Positions 1 to 10,164 of a DNA stretch of 64,000 nucleotides are shown here, in pieces. Source of the DNA: Morinoia aosen (lineage: Eukaryota > Arthropoda > Malacostraca > Amphipoda > Talitridae); contig CM059556.1 of assembly GCA_030386875.1 (NCBI GenBank), positions 38,666,964-38,730,963 of the forward strand. The letters are read 5' to 3'. Each line of letters opens with the position of its first letter. The stretch's first letter is position 1. Position numbers and translations under genes: made by a program. The notes beneath the pieces are model-generated. The model made no database searches. It saw nothing but the letters and a program-made list of their open reading frames with translations, and had not been told where the DNA came from.

Positions 1-380
1 TAATTTTCTCACCTATAAAATACACGTTTAATTTCTTTAAGACCCATATCGTATATCGCATTTGCCACCAACATGGTGCGCAGGCTTAGATCCTGTCAAG
101 CAAGTAGCGTATACGTCGCCTAATTTTCACGCCGACAAATTCGTTTCAGAATCAATGACAGGTTCGTAGGTCCGCCACGCTCGGGCTGATGGATGGCAGG
201 ATCGAACGTCCTCGGGACGAGGCTGTTTATATGATAATGAGGCGCCTATGACGGAATTGACGGAACTTTCGAGGGGACTTTGCGCTTCCCCGTCCTTGCC
301 TCCGAGGGCTGTGTATGAATCGCAGCCTCTCTTGACGAGCGTCGTTATAAGAGGGTAGCTTCAACTTCTCATCTCACTTG
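1..380. other. Unassigned sequence
   Basis: No gene, RNA or repeat could be supported here. The stretch is somewhat richer in G+C than most of the window, and no convincing open frame or splice structure was seen. Confidence 0.4.
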
Positions 381-399
381 GGTGATGAATTATCCGCTG

Positions 400-690
400 C
401 TGAATCGAAAGGAGTTGAAGTTATAGAGTTCGATCTGATGGATGTTGAATTGATTGGGTGTTGAACTTTAGGGTGTTGAATTGATTGATGTCGAACTTAC
501 GGGTGGTTAACTGATTGATGTTGAACTTAGGGATAATGAACAGAAATGTAGGGAAATTAGGAAAGTTGAGTGGATGGAAGTTGAACTAACGGTCGTTGAA
601 CTTTTTTGTATTGCACTTATGGGTGTTGAACTGATGGGTTTTGAAATTATGAAGATTGAAATTATGAGAGATGAACTTACATGTGTTGAT
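400..690. repeat. Degenerate tandem repeat, GTTGAACT-type unit
   Basis: The stretch repeats variants of GTTGAACTGATTGATG and GTTGAACTTAGGG at roughly 15-30 bp spacing. Copies are too diverged for a fixed period. The short open frames crossing it on both strands follow from the repeat. Confidence 0.55.
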
Positions 691-826
691 ATGGAACCAA
701 AGTCCCTGTTGCCCCAACAAAACAAAGTCCGCGTTGCGCTAACAAATATAAAGTCCGTGTTGTTCCAACAAAACAAAACCTGTGTTGCCCCAACAAAATA
801 AAGTCCGCGTTACGCTAAGAAATACA
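691..826. repeat. Short tandem repeat, about 45-bp unit, 3 copies
   Basis: AAAGTCCGYGTTGCSCC is followed by CAACAAAAC, and the pair recurs three times with alternating GCGCTAACAAATA-type halves. It adjoins the preceding GTTGAACT-type repeat. Confidence 0.6.
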
Positions 827-1472
827 ATGTCATGTTTCTCTGAGTCTTCGCTGATTGTTCTTCCGTTGTAGTTGGAGCGAGGAAATGATTCCAAGAATGG
901 CAGGTCGCCGTGACTCGACTCGCTCACTTGGCGCTGAGTTAACAAGAAAGCGAACCAAAAAAAATGTCATCAAAACTCGAGTCCTGAACACTTCTCTAAT
1001 GAGTTACGGTGCTCCCGCTTGCCAAAATGTGTGTCAGGTCCGTGCGTTATCAGGAGCTAAATTTGGCAGGTTAATGAGAGTCGAACTTTGGCGCTGGGCT
1101 TAAAGTTCGCATCTACCAAAATGAGGCGCAACAAGTTTATGAGTGATGTTCGTTTGAAATTTGGTGTGCTTAAAATTCGCTTCTAAAAGAGGAGCAGGAA
1201 TTTCACGTGAGATATCGAGGCACCGTACGGCATGCCAAACATTGTTACGGACCGAAAGAAGCGCAAATATTTACTCTAGATTTTAGTCAGGCGCTTTGAC
1301 GTTGAGCCTCGTACTATCACACGCCAAAATTAGTTACTAAGTAACTGCACAAGCCGCCCGAACTCCAGAGATGCGCCTTAATCTACGTCTTGTTCGCTGA
1401 AGTTGCGCCCTGATATTTTTACAGGCGGTCCTGTGGTGCATTTGGTGTCATGCTTAATATGGTCTTGTAGTA
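827..1472. other. Unassigned sequence before the satellite
   Basis: No gene or clear repeat was seen. The phrase CTTAAARTTCGCWTCTA occurs twice about 75 bp apart (near 1101 and 1169), which suggests an old local duplication. Confidence 0.35.
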
Positions 1473-1814
1473 GTTATTCCTAAGAATTCCTAGATTAATA
1501 CCTGGGAGTGATACCTGGGAGTAATACCTGGGAGTAATACCTGGGAGTACTACCTGGGAGTAATACCTGGGAGTAATACCTGGGAGTAATACCTGGGAGT
1601 AATACCTGGGAGTAATACCTGGGAGTAATACCTGGGAGTAATACCTGGGAGTAATACCTGGGAGTAATACCTGGGAGTAATACCTGGGAGTAATACCTGG
1701 GAGTAATACCTGGGAGTAATACCTGGGAGTAATACCTGGGAGTAATACCTGGGAGTAATACCTGGGAGTAATACCTGGGAGTAATACCTGGGAGTAATAC
1801 CTGGGAGTAATACC
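1473..1814. repeat. 13-bp satellite, left arm (about 25 units)
   Basis: Near-perfect head-to-tail copies of TAATACCTGGGAG, with degenerate units at the left edge (TTATTCCTAAG-like) and one A-to-C variant near 1550. The array stops at 1814 and the same unit resumes at 5462 beyond the retrotransposon. I read both parts as one array split by insertion. Reverse-strand open frames of about 130 codons reflect the absence of stops over three units (39 bp). Confidence 0.95.
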
Positions 1815-2427
1815 CAATAATATATGCAGCTATTATCTTAAAAAAAGATGCAAATATGGACCCAAGGGCGAGGAATGCCCATTCTCTCACCCGAGGTTAT
1901 GCCGCAAATTTTTGAAACTAGGTGGAAAACTAAAGGGCGGCTGTAGCAAAGGCAAGCAGTGCGACTTCTATCACCCAGCGCTGTGTCGAAAAGCGTTGGA
2001 AGGGCAGCCCTGTGAGCGGAATAAATGCAAATACCACCACATATCAGGTCTCAAACCAAAGGAGGACACCGTGACCAAGGAGGAGACGGGATTGAGTACC
2101 ACTGGACCAGTCCGCCGGGACGTACCTACGATCAGCCAGCGAGTGACGGGTATAGCAAAGGTGGATAGGCAGAGAGTGGACTCCTTTCCAAACCGTCAGC
2201 CGAACCGGACCCCAACACATGACGAGGGTGGATGTGGAGAAACCCTGGGCGAAGAGAACTCTGCTTTTTTAGAGCTGAGCCGCCAGGTCCTGAATATCCA
2301 GGTCCAGGTCCAGAGTCTCCTGAAACTACTCCTGATGGACAGAGAAGACAAGCCGACGCCACAGAAGGGACAAGCGTGCGCCTGTCGAACAAAGTGGGGA
2401 GCACTGGCTCCGACACTGCAATACTAA
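1813..2427 (+). CDS. Retrotransposon ORF1, CCCH zinc-finger protein, N-terminus missing
   Basis: The frame is open from a satellite-derived stop at 1795 to the stop at 2425-2427. No ATG precedes the domain, so the N-terminus has probably been lost. Three CCCH-type clusters lie in a row. The first has spacing C-x7-C-x8-C-x3-H (from Cys codon 1825), the second C-x13-C-x5-C-x3-H, and the third C-x8-C-x4-C-x3-H and ends in HH. CCCH fingers usually bind single-stranded RNA, so a nucleic-acid-binding role like that of other non-LTR ORF1 proteins is likely. After the fingers comes a polar linker, then a short leucine-rich helix (FLELSRQVLNIQVQVQSLL) that could form a coiled coil. The last 196 bases overlap the ORF2 frame. 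How ORF2 is translated (reinitiation at 2232 or frameshifting) cannot be decided from sequence alone. Confidence 0.8.
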   Translation, partial: PNNICSYYLKKRCKYGPKGEECPFSHPRLCRKFLKLGGKLKGGCSKGKQCDFYHPALCRKALEGQPCERNKCKYHHISGLKPKEDTVTKEETGLSTTGPVRRDVPTISQRVTGIAKVDRQRVDSFPNRQPNRTPTHDEGGCGETLGEENSAFLELSRQVLNIQVQVQSLLKLLLMDREDKPTPQKGQACACRTKWGALAPTLQY

Positions 2428-5378
2428 GCTGCAACATAGAGGGCCTGAGCACATCCCAAAAGAAATACAAAGTGGGCATGTTGCGGGAAAGAGCCATGGA
2501 AGAAGGTGCTCTCTTTGTTGTACTGGTGGAGACTCACCTCCACGAAGACGTGCTTGACGCGGAAGTGGCAATGGAAGGCTACACACTCCACAGATCGGAT
2601 AGACGCCATGGCAGAAAAAAGGGAGGTGTTGCAGCATACATTAGAAATGACTTGGCACCCCAAACAGTAGTCTTGTCTGCAGACTCGGATGGTGTGGTTG
2701 AACACCTCGTTCTGTGGCTGGACCAGGTGAGACTAGCACTTGTGGTCGTGTATCGCCCTCCTGCCTGCGAATTGGAAAATTTCCTACCGGTAATGAGGCA
2801 TGTTTCCACGAAGTTGGAGGAGTTGGGAACACCATTGCCCACCATCATAGTGGCGGGTGATTTCAATTTTCCCTCAATGTGCTGGTCGACGAACCATATC
2901 TATAGGGGCTCGCGGGAGTTGAGGGCTCAGGCGACTCAGCTTACCGAGTTTATGGAGAAATTCGCCCTGGAGCAATATGTAGTGCTCCCGACTCGGCAAG
3001 ATAACCTCCTCGACCTCTTCCTGACGAATAATGACGAAGTGGCGAGGGAAATTCGGGTGGAGGACACTGCCATGTCGGACCATAGGCTGCTGATAATAAC
3101 TGCGGATATAGGTTGCGATGGTTCTTGCCCACGAGGCAACGGAAGCAATGTTGGACTGGGATCGCTAAATTTTATGAGCGATGCGACAGATTGGGACAGC
3201 ATACGTGAAGAACTGGCGGCCGTAGACTGGGCCCTCTTAACACTCAGTTTGACCGTACGGGAAATATATGAAGTGTTGTTGAAGACTATCACGGATATCT
3301 GCACGAGACACACACCAGCGAGGAGGATAAGGTCGAAGAGACTTGTCCCCAGAGATCGCAGGATCTTGATGAAGAAGCGAAAGCGACTACTGCAACAGCT
3401 GACGGGAGCATCCAGGCCGGCGGCGAGGCAGCAGATTACGGAAAGAGCTTTGGATTTAGAGAACCAACTAATGAGATCTCACGACGCCGAGACCGAAGCT
3501 GAGGAAGTAAGGGCGGTTGATGCGATAAGGACTAATACTAAATACTTCTACGCCTTTGCAAGGGCTAAAGCTGTAACCAAGTCACAAATAGGACCGTTCC
3601 GCTTGGAAGGCAACCTCATAGGCGATCCCAACCAAAAAAGTGAAGTGCTTAGGGAGCAGTATGAGTCTGTGTTCAGCGCGCCAACCTACACAAATCTGGA
3701 GGACCTACTGTCAGAGCCCCTTCAGTATCAAAACAACAACCACCTCAGCAGTGTGTCGTTCACTGAGGCGGAACTGGCTGAATGTATGGACGAGCTGTCG
3801 CCCACATCTGCACCGGGGCCAGACCAAGTACCGGCTGTTCTACTTAAGAAATGTCAGGACCAACTTAAGACACCCCTATGGATCATGTGGAAACTCTCGA
3901 TGGACACCGGAGATATCCCAGATCAGTTGAAGTTGGGAATTGTCACACCCATATTCAAGGGTGGCGAAAAGCACCTACCAAAAAACTACAGACCGGTAAC
4001 ATTGACATCCCACATCATCAAAGTATTCGAGAAGGTGATCGTGAGGAAGATGGTGAGGTTTCTGGAGGATTCCGGCAGACTGAATAGATCACAGCATGGG
4101 TTCCGTAAGGGAAGGTCCTGCCTCTCGCAATTGCTGGAGCATCAAAGAACCATCACCGAGGCTTTGGGAAACGGCCGCGCAGTGGACGTTGTCTATCTCG
4201 ATTTCGCAAAGGCCTTCGATAAGGTGGACCACGGCATACTGCTTGGTAAGCTCAAGGGCCAGCACATAGGAGGCCGGCTGCTGACGTGGTTGGCTCACTT
4301 CCTGACAGACAGAAGGCAGAGGATAGCTGTGGATGGATGCCTCTCGTCTGAGTCTCTGGTAGTGAGCGGCGTGCCACAGGGATCGGTGCTCGGACCACTG
4401 CTGTTTCTGGTCCATATATCGGACGTGGACGCCAACCTCCAATGTTCCCGTGCATCTTCTTTCGCAGACGACACGAGGTTGATGGTGGAGATAACTGATA
4501 CGGAGGACTGCAGAGGGATGCAGAGTGACCTGGAGCGGATATACCGGTGGGCTCAGGTAAACAACATGCAGTTCAACGAAGCTAAATTTGAACTGATAAG
4601 GTATGGAAGTCACCCGAATGATGCCTTCTCCTACGTAACAGAGGGAGGACTGGACATAGAAAGAAAGCCCTCTCTTCGAGACCTGGGCGTCATCGTTGAG
4701 GATACTGGAGCCTTTCGTGAGCACATTGACCTGATTGTGAGCAGATGCAGGCGGCAGATGGGATGGGTGTGGAGAGTATTCCGCACAAGAGAGACCGTGC
4801 CCATGCTGACGCTTTACAAAGCACTCGTCCTTCCCCTGGCAGAGTATTGCTGCCAGCTCTGGAATCCGGGAGCCTGGGCTGACATTGTCAAGCTTGAGGG
4901 AGTCCAGAGATCCTTCACGGCAAGGATCTCGGAAGTAAGGCACCTGGACTATTGGCAACGTTTGAAACATCTTGCCCTTTACTCCCTCCAGAGAAGGCGA
5001 GAGAGATATACTATTATCTACACCTGGAAGATTGTGAGAGGGCTGGTCCCCAACTTTTTAGAGGATGGTTTGAAGCTGAAAACCAAACAGCACGTGCGTT
5101 TTGGGAGGCAATGTGTCGTGCCGGAGTTCAACAACAGAGCTGCGGCCAGCATTCGCACAAGGCATGAACGGTCGTTCTCCGTGATGGGCCCACGACTCTT
5201 TAACTGTCTCCCAGCCGAGCTGCGTGAGTTTGAGGGGTCAGCTGAAAGCTTCAAACAAAAATTGGACATGTTCTTGAGATTGATTCCGGATAAGCCACCT
5301 CTACCACATTACTACCAGACCGCCTCTGGCAACAGCATCTTGCAGCAGCTCGCCGACCGGAGAGCGCGAGCGCTGTAG
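2232..5378 (+). CDS. Retrotransposon ORF2: AP-endonuclease and reverse transcriptase polyprotein
   Basis: An intact 1048-aa protein starting at a true ATG. An APE-type endonuclease begins near residue 64 (LSCNIEGLS), with a catalytic VETHL block near 96, AGDFNF near 211 and SDHRLL near 282; it would nick target DNA. The reverse transcriptase core spans roughly residues 500-790: fingers KNYRPVTLTS, QHGFRKGRSC, motif A VYLDFAKAFDKVDH (about 655), motif B GVPQGSVLGPLLF, and motif C FADD (about 744) with the two catalytic aspartates. The thumb contains LRDLGVIV. The C-terminal part (GPRLFNCLPAELRE) matches the tail domain usual in CR1/Jockey-type elements. No RNase H is visible. The first 60 residues overlap ORF1 and look non-domain, so the true start could be later or depend on frameshifting. 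All key residues are present, so the protein may be active. Confidence 0.93.
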   Translation: MWRNPGRRELCFFRAEPPGPEYPGPGPESPETTPDGQRRQADATEGTSVRLSNKVGSTGSDTAILSCNIEGLSTSQKKYKVGMLRERAMEEGALFVVLVETHLHEDVLDAEVAMEGYTLHRSDRRHGRKKGGVAAYIRNDLAPQTVVLSADSDGVVEHLVLWLDQVRLALVVVYRPPACELENFLPVMRHVSTKLEELGTPLPTIIVAGDFNFPSMCWSTNHIYRGSRELRAQATQLTEFMEKFALEQYVVLPTRQDNLLDLFLTNNDEVAREIRVEDTAMSDHRLLIITADIGCDGSCPRGNGSNVGLGSLNFMSDATDWDSIREELAAVDWALLTLSLTVREIYEVLLKTITDICTRHTPARRIRSKRLVPRDRRILMKKRKRLLQQLTGASRPAARQQITERALDLENQLMRSHDAETEAEEVRAVDAIRTNTKYFYAFARAKAVTKSQIGPFRLEGNLIGDPNQKSEVLREQYESVFSAPTYTNLEDLLSEPLQYQNNNHLSSVSFTEAELAECMDELSPTSAPGPDQVPAVLLKKCQDQLKTPLWIMWKLSMDTGDIPDQLKLGIVTPIFKGGEKHLPKNYRPVTLTSHIIKVFEKVIVRKMVRFLEDSGRLNRSQHGFRKGRSCLSQLLEHQRTITEALGNGRAVDVVYLDFAKAFDKVDHGILLGKLKGQHIGGRLLTWLAHFLTDRRQRIAVDGCLSSESLVVSGVPQGSVLGPLLFLVHISDVDANLQCSRASSFADDTRLMVEITDTEDCRGMQSDLERIYRWAQVNNMQFNEAKFELIRYGSHPNDAFSYVTEGGLDIERKPSLRDLGVIVEDTGAFREHIDLIVSRCRRQMGWVWRVFRTRETVPMLTLYKALVLPLAEYCCQLWNPGAWADIVKLEGVQRSFTARISEVRHLDYWQRLKHLALYSLQRRRERYTIIYTWKIVRGLVPNFLEDGLKLKTKQHVRFGRQCVVPEFNNRAAASIRTRHERSFSVMGPRLFNCLPAELREFEGSAESFKQKLDMFLRLIPDKPPLPHYYQTASGNSILQQLADRRARAL

Positions 5379-5461
5379 GAGGCGTGGCGGCACCAGGGCG
5401 GGGCAACGCGTGGCCCGGGCGGACGACCCGAACTCATCCTCAGGAACCTCAGGAACCTCAA
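5379..5461 (+). other. Retrotransposon 3' UTR with short terminal repeats
   Basis: The GC-rich sequence after the ORF2 stop ends in about three copies of AACCTCAGG. The last copy, AACCTCAAGGAGTAAT, grades into the satellite phrase TACCTGGGAGTAAT. CR1-related elements commonly end in short tandem repeats rather than poly(A), which fits. Confidence 0.6.
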
Positions 5462-6965
5462 GGAGTAATACCTGGGAGTAATACCTGGGAGTAATACCTG
5501 GGAGTAATACCTGGGAGTAATACCTGGGAGTAATACCTGGGAGTAATACCTGGGAGTAATACCTGGGAGTAATACCTGGGAGTAATACCTGGGAGTAATA
5601 CCTGGGAGTAATACCTGGGAGTAATACCTGGGAGTAATACCTGGGAGTAATACCTGGGAGTAATACCTGGGAGTAATACCTGGGAGTAATACCTGGGAGT
5701 AATACCTGGGAGTAATACCTGGGAGTAATACCTGGGAGTAATACCTGGGAGTAATACCTGGGAGTAATACCTGGGAGTAATACCTGGGAGTAATACCTGG
5801 GAGTAATACCTGGGAGTAATACCTGGCAGTAATACCTGGGAGTAATACCTGGCAGTAATACCTGGCAGTAATACCTGGCAGTAATACCTGGGAGTAATAC
5901 CTGGGAGTAATACCTGGCAGTAATTCCTGGGAGTAATTCCTGGGAGTAATTCCTGGGAGTAATTCCTGGGAGTAATTCCTGGGAGTAATTCCTGGGAGTA
6001 ATTCCCGGGAGTAATTCCCGGGAGTAATTCCCGGGACTAATTCCCGGGACTAATTCCCGGGACTAATTCCCGGGACTAATTCCCGGGACTAATTCCTGGG
6101 ACTAATTCCTGGGACTAATTCCTGGGACTAATTCCTGGGACTAATTCCTGGGACTAATTCCTGGGACTAATTCCTGGGACTAATTCCTGGGACTAATTCC
6201 TGGGACTAATTCCTGGGACTAATTCCTGGGACTAATTCCTGGGACTAATTCCTGGGACTAATTCCTGGGACTAATTCCTGGGACTAATTCCTGGGACTAA
6301 TTCCTGGGACTAATTCCTGGGACTAATTCCTGGGACTAATTCCTGGGACTAATTCCTGGGACTAATTCCTGGGACTAATTCCTGGGACTAATTCCTGGGA
6401 CTAATTCCTGGGACTAATTCCTGGGACTAATTCCTGGGACTAATTCCTGGGACTAATTCCTGGGACTAATTCCTGGGACTAATTCCTGGGACTAATTCCT
6501 GGGACTAATTCCTGGGACTAATTCCTGGGACTAATTCCTGGGACTAATTCCTGGGACTAATTCCTGGGACTAATTCCTGGGACTAATTCCTGGGACTAAT
6601 TCCTGGGACTAATTCCTGGGACTAATTCCTGGGACTAATTCCTGGGACTAATTCCTGGGAGTAATTCCTGGGAATAATTCCTGGGAATAATTCCTGGGAG
6701 TAATTCCTGGGAGTAATTCCTGGGAGTAATTCCTGGGAGTAATTCCTGGGAGTAATTCCTGGGAGTAATTCCTGGGAGTAATTCCTGGGAGTAATTCCTG
6801 GGAGTAATTCCTGGGAGTAATTCCTGGGAGTAATTCCTGGGAGTAATTCCTGGGAGTAATTCCTGGGAGTAATTCCTGGGAGTAATTCCTGGGAGTAATT
6901 CCTGGGAGTAATTCCTGCGTGTAATTCCTGGGAGTAATTACTGGGAGTAATTCCTGGGAGAATTT
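5462..6965. repeat. 13-bp satellite, right arm (about 115 units) in blocks of unit variants
   Basis: Head-to-tail 13-bp units throughout. From left to right the unit changes in blocks by single substitutions: TAATACCTGGGAG (to about 5825), mixed with TAATACCTGGCAG (to about 5920), TAATTCCTGGGAG, TAATTCCCGGGAG, TAATTCCCGGGAC (about 6030-6090), a long block of TAATTCCTGGGAC (about 6090-6655), then TAATTCCTGGGAG again to the end. The reverse-strand frame of about 130 codons is repeat-driven. Confidence 0.95.
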
Positions 6966-7022
6966 CTCTTCTCAGTATACCTCTAGTCCCATGGTACGGA
7001 GCTGGTGCACCAGTGTGCAACT

Positions 7023-7113
7023 ACATGTTTAACGTAAATGTACCAGCATTAAAATTAACGTAAATGTACCAGTATTAAAATTAACGTAAATGTACCAGTA
7101 TTAAAATTAACGT
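7023..7113. repeat. 26-bp tandem repeat, about 3.5 copies
   Basis: Copies of AACGTAAATGTACCAGTATT followed by AAAATT. The phrase GTAAATGTACCAGTA also begins the larger repeat that follows, so the two are related. Confidence 0.75.
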
Positions 7114-7505
7114 ATGTACCAGTAAATTTTTTACTCGATACGCTGTCGAGGTACAATTACACTTGCGAACCATACTAGTACCTGCCCCTATGCAACGAAA
7201 TTCAGATACTATCGTAAATGTAGCAGTAAATTTAGGACTTGGTTACGCTTGCCATTACGTTTGCATACCAAACTAGAACCAGCCCTTATGCAGCTCAATA
7301 CAGATACTATCGAAAACGTACCAGGAAATTAAGGACTTGGTGCGTTGTCGAGCGAGGAACCATTACTCTTGCGTACCATACTAGTGTCTGCCCCTGTGCA
7401 ACTAAATGCAGGAACTACCGTAAACGTACCAGTGAATTTAGGACTTGGTCCGCTGTCAAGGTACCATTACGCTTTCGCACTATGCTAGTACCTGCCCCAA
7501 CCACA
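7114..7505. repeat. Diverged 100-110-bp tandem repeat, about 4 copies
   Basis: Each unit carries, in order, GTACCAGTAAATTTAGGACT, a CGCTGTCGAGGTAC-like block, CATTACRCTTGCGTACCATA, CTAGTACCTGCCCC, TGCAACTAAATWCAG and ACTATCGTAAA. The 96-codon plus-strand frame here is just a stop-free path through the repeat. Confidence 0.75.
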
Positions 7506-7536
7506 GCCTGCCTAGACTTACTGCCTTGAATTTACG

Positions 7537-8269
7537 GTAAATGTGTAGTGATGGTCAGTAACCGATTTTCCACTCTTCGGTGCCTAAACATAGTTAATTA
7601 GATCGAAATAAACAAGATTTTTTCTATGCACTTTCCGTCAGAAATGAGTATTTTACGAGTTATAGCGGTAAATGACTTACCGCAACTTTAGTGTTTGAAG
7701 CGGAAAGAAATTCATCGAGCGCGTCGTTTGGTAACACTGCAATAGACTCTCCCTTCCGACGCGCTAGAACGATCGATCGCATTTCCGCAATCTACGACAA
7801 AAATTAACTGACCGCTATAACTCGTTATTTTTGGGTGATAGTTTTTATTGTGTTATTAACTAAAAGATCCTAGAAGTGGGTTCAGGCTCCGCAGGCTCTG
7901 CGGGGCGAGCTAATAATAAATTACATAGCATTCAAACGTACTGTAATAGCTCAATCGCGCAAAAAATAAAACCTACCGCTCTAACTCGTAAAATACTCAT
8001 TTGCCGAAAAATGTGTATAGATTAAAATTAGTTTATTTCAATGTTATTACCATGATTAACGCAAAAAAATCGGAAATCGATTATTAGCTGTTTATTCGAT
8101 CGCATTCGCGATAAAAGACGAAAATTAACATACCGCTATAACTCTTAGAATACTCATTTCCGACGGAAAGTGCATGGATGAAAACTTGTTTATTTCGATC
8201 TAATTAACCATGTTTGAGCACCGAAAAGTGAAAAATCGATTACTGACTATCGCTACACATTTACCGAAT
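7537..8269. mobile_element. TIR/fold-back element, family A copy 1
   Basis: The left end reads GGTAAATGTGTAGTGATGGT, and the right end is its inverse (…CTACACATTTACC) with few mismatches. The match continues inward for over 200 bp through the modules GCGGTAAATGACTTACCG, TACCGCTATAACTCGT and ATACTCATTTCCGACGG. The centre (about 7840-7970) is unrelated sequence. No transposase frame is present, so this is a non-autonomous element. No clean target duplication was seen. Confidence 0.7.
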
Positions 8270-8963
8270 CTACTCCCTTGTACCAGCTTTCAGCGCAGTT
8301 ACTTCCTTAGCAATGACGGCCATGATTGTTTTGACATTCTGTCACGAGATTTGTGCTGCCTCGTCAATCTCAAACGGAGAATTGGTTCAATTTTACACGT
8401 AATAGAAGTAATGTAAACATAGATAATGTAAATAGAAATGTAAATAAAATGATGTTAATAGAAATAATGTATAGCAATGCAAGTTACAGCAATAATATTC
8501 ACAATGACTAAAATGAGCTGTAAAATTAGCACGTTCTTTGCGTATTGGGCCATACTTTTACCATTCCGTAAATCGCTAAATCACGTATAGGTATAAATGG
8601 ATGTCATTTCATGTTCCGCAATCTTTTTTGAAAAATAATTATTATCAAACGAGGGGAAATTATCGTGCAATTACATTTTCATATTCCTTAGGAAGGATAA
8701 AAATGCATTCGGAACGTAAAGTCGATATCTCAATTCTGATACTTATCAACCTAACCCGTTAGCAACCGCGGAAACGCAATGAACGTGTTGAAATGGAAAA
8801 ATTATTTTATGTACTTACCCAGATTCGTCCCTAAATATTTTACAAGCCAAAACTGTAATTTCTTATGGATTCACTGGAGTCTACTTCGAAGGCCGGACCT
8901 GTTTGTTAGATAATATACAAGTTTGGTACAATATACGCACTGGGATTTTCCAAATGGGTTAAA
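8270..8963. other. Unassigned AT-rich sequence
   Basis: No gene or repeat could be supported. Confidence 0.35.
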
Positions 8964-9497
8964 TTTAAGGAGATGCAACTAATTGGTTTTCAAAATTTTG
9001 TTGCCTGTATCATGGTAATAACATCAAAATAAACAACCTTTCTTCTATGCATTTTTTTGGGCAAATGAGTATTTAACAAGTTATAGCGGTAGGTGTAGTT
9101 TCGTCTTTGATGACGAATACGCTCGAATAAACAGCTATTCATCGATTTTCGAATTTTTGTTGCTTGAATCACGGTAATAACATCGAAATGAACTACTTTT
9201 CTCCTAAACACTTTTTGCGGCAAATGAGTATTTAACGAGGTATAACGGTAGGTTTAGTTTCGTGTTTGATGACGAGCGCGTCGAAGCGAGAGTCCATTAT
9301 AGTGTTGCCATCCGACGCGGTCGATGAATTACTTGCCGCGTCAAACACTATAGAGTTGCGGTCAGTCATTTACCGCTATAACTCGTTATATACTCGTTTG
9401 AATCAAAAATTGCATTGGTGAAAAGTTGTTTATTTCGATGTAAGTACCATGATACAGGCAACAAAATTTCGAAAATCACTTCGTTGCATCTCCTTAA
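8964..9497. mobile_element. TIR/fold-back element, family A copy 2
   Basis: The left end TTTAAGGAGATGCAACTAAT matches the right end GTTGCATCTCCTTAAA in inverted orientation. The match continues through TTTTGTTGCCTGTATCATGG into the shared modules (GTTATAGCGGTAGGT, CAAATGAGTATTTAAC). Two tandem copies of the module lie in the left half. There is no coding capacity. It shares inner modules, but not the extreme ends, with copies at 7537 and 27588. Confidence 0.7.
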
Positions 9498-10164
9498 AAT
9501 TAATCTCCAAATATGCCCAGAAATTACACTCTAAGGCACAATTGTTCCCACAACAACATCCTGTTGCAATTGATCTTCGTTAATCCGTAAATGACAGTCA
9601 GTCGAAACCCTAATATTGAACTGAACTCAATTGTTTTGGAAAAGATTGCAGATTGAATTTCTATCCCTTAAAAATCGAAGAGCATGAGTTCTTGAAATGT
9701 CGATCTGAAGGACACAATGATTACTCCCACATTAAAGCTCGCTAAACTCTACCGACAACGCGCCGCACAATGATTACATTCACTACACGGACAAACGCTC
9801 ACGTTTTCTACAGCATTTATTTAAAATGCTCCTCCTTCCGGGATATCTTATTCCGACATCCGTTCTCAATTTAAACACTGGAAGCGGAATACAGAATTCG
9901 TTCACACTTTCCCAGGGGTGAAATATCCGGGAAAGACTTTTCCAGGATTACTACATATCTCCTGTATGTTTTAGATGGGGAAAACTTCACAAAACCCTCC
10001 ACCTGCAAGTTAGAATTATTCACCCTTTAGTATTCTTATTTCGTTTGAATTCGGATCAGAATACTGAATATCTCCCCGTATTCTTATTTTATACAAATGT
10101 TTGAATATTTATAAATGTTTGTTTCTGCATTTGAATCATTACACAGAAATTTTTCGGTAATTGA
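9498..10164. other. Unassigned sequence
   Basis: Nothing recognisable was seen on either strand. Confidence 0.35.

Larger units (their letters stand above)
1815..5461 (+). mobile_element. CR1/Jockey-like non-LTR retrotransposon with CCCH zinc-finger ORF1, inserted in the 13-bp satellite
   Basis: This is a 3.65-kb element with two overlapping frames: ORF1 (CCCH fingers) and ORF2 (APE-type endonuclease plus reverse transcriptase). There are no LTRs and no poly(A) tail. The 3' end after the ORF2 stop is only about 83 bp and finishes in tandem AACCTCAGG-like units before satellite resumes. The left junction lies at 1814/1815, where satellite phase is lost inside ORF1's open frame, so the 5' end is probably truncated. 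Satellite on both sides would give an 11-bp target duplication (1804-1814 and 5462-5472), but in a tandem array this cannot be told from neighbouring units. Clade placement rests on motif similarity only. The intact ORF2 indicates a fairly recent insertion. Confidence 0.93.

Noticed and set aside
1912-2427. ORF1 beginning at 1912 or Penelope frame beginning at 31029
   Set aside because: These codons are TTG and GTG, which are not usual starts in animals; in both cases the open frame continues upstream without ATG, so I treat the N-termini as truncated.
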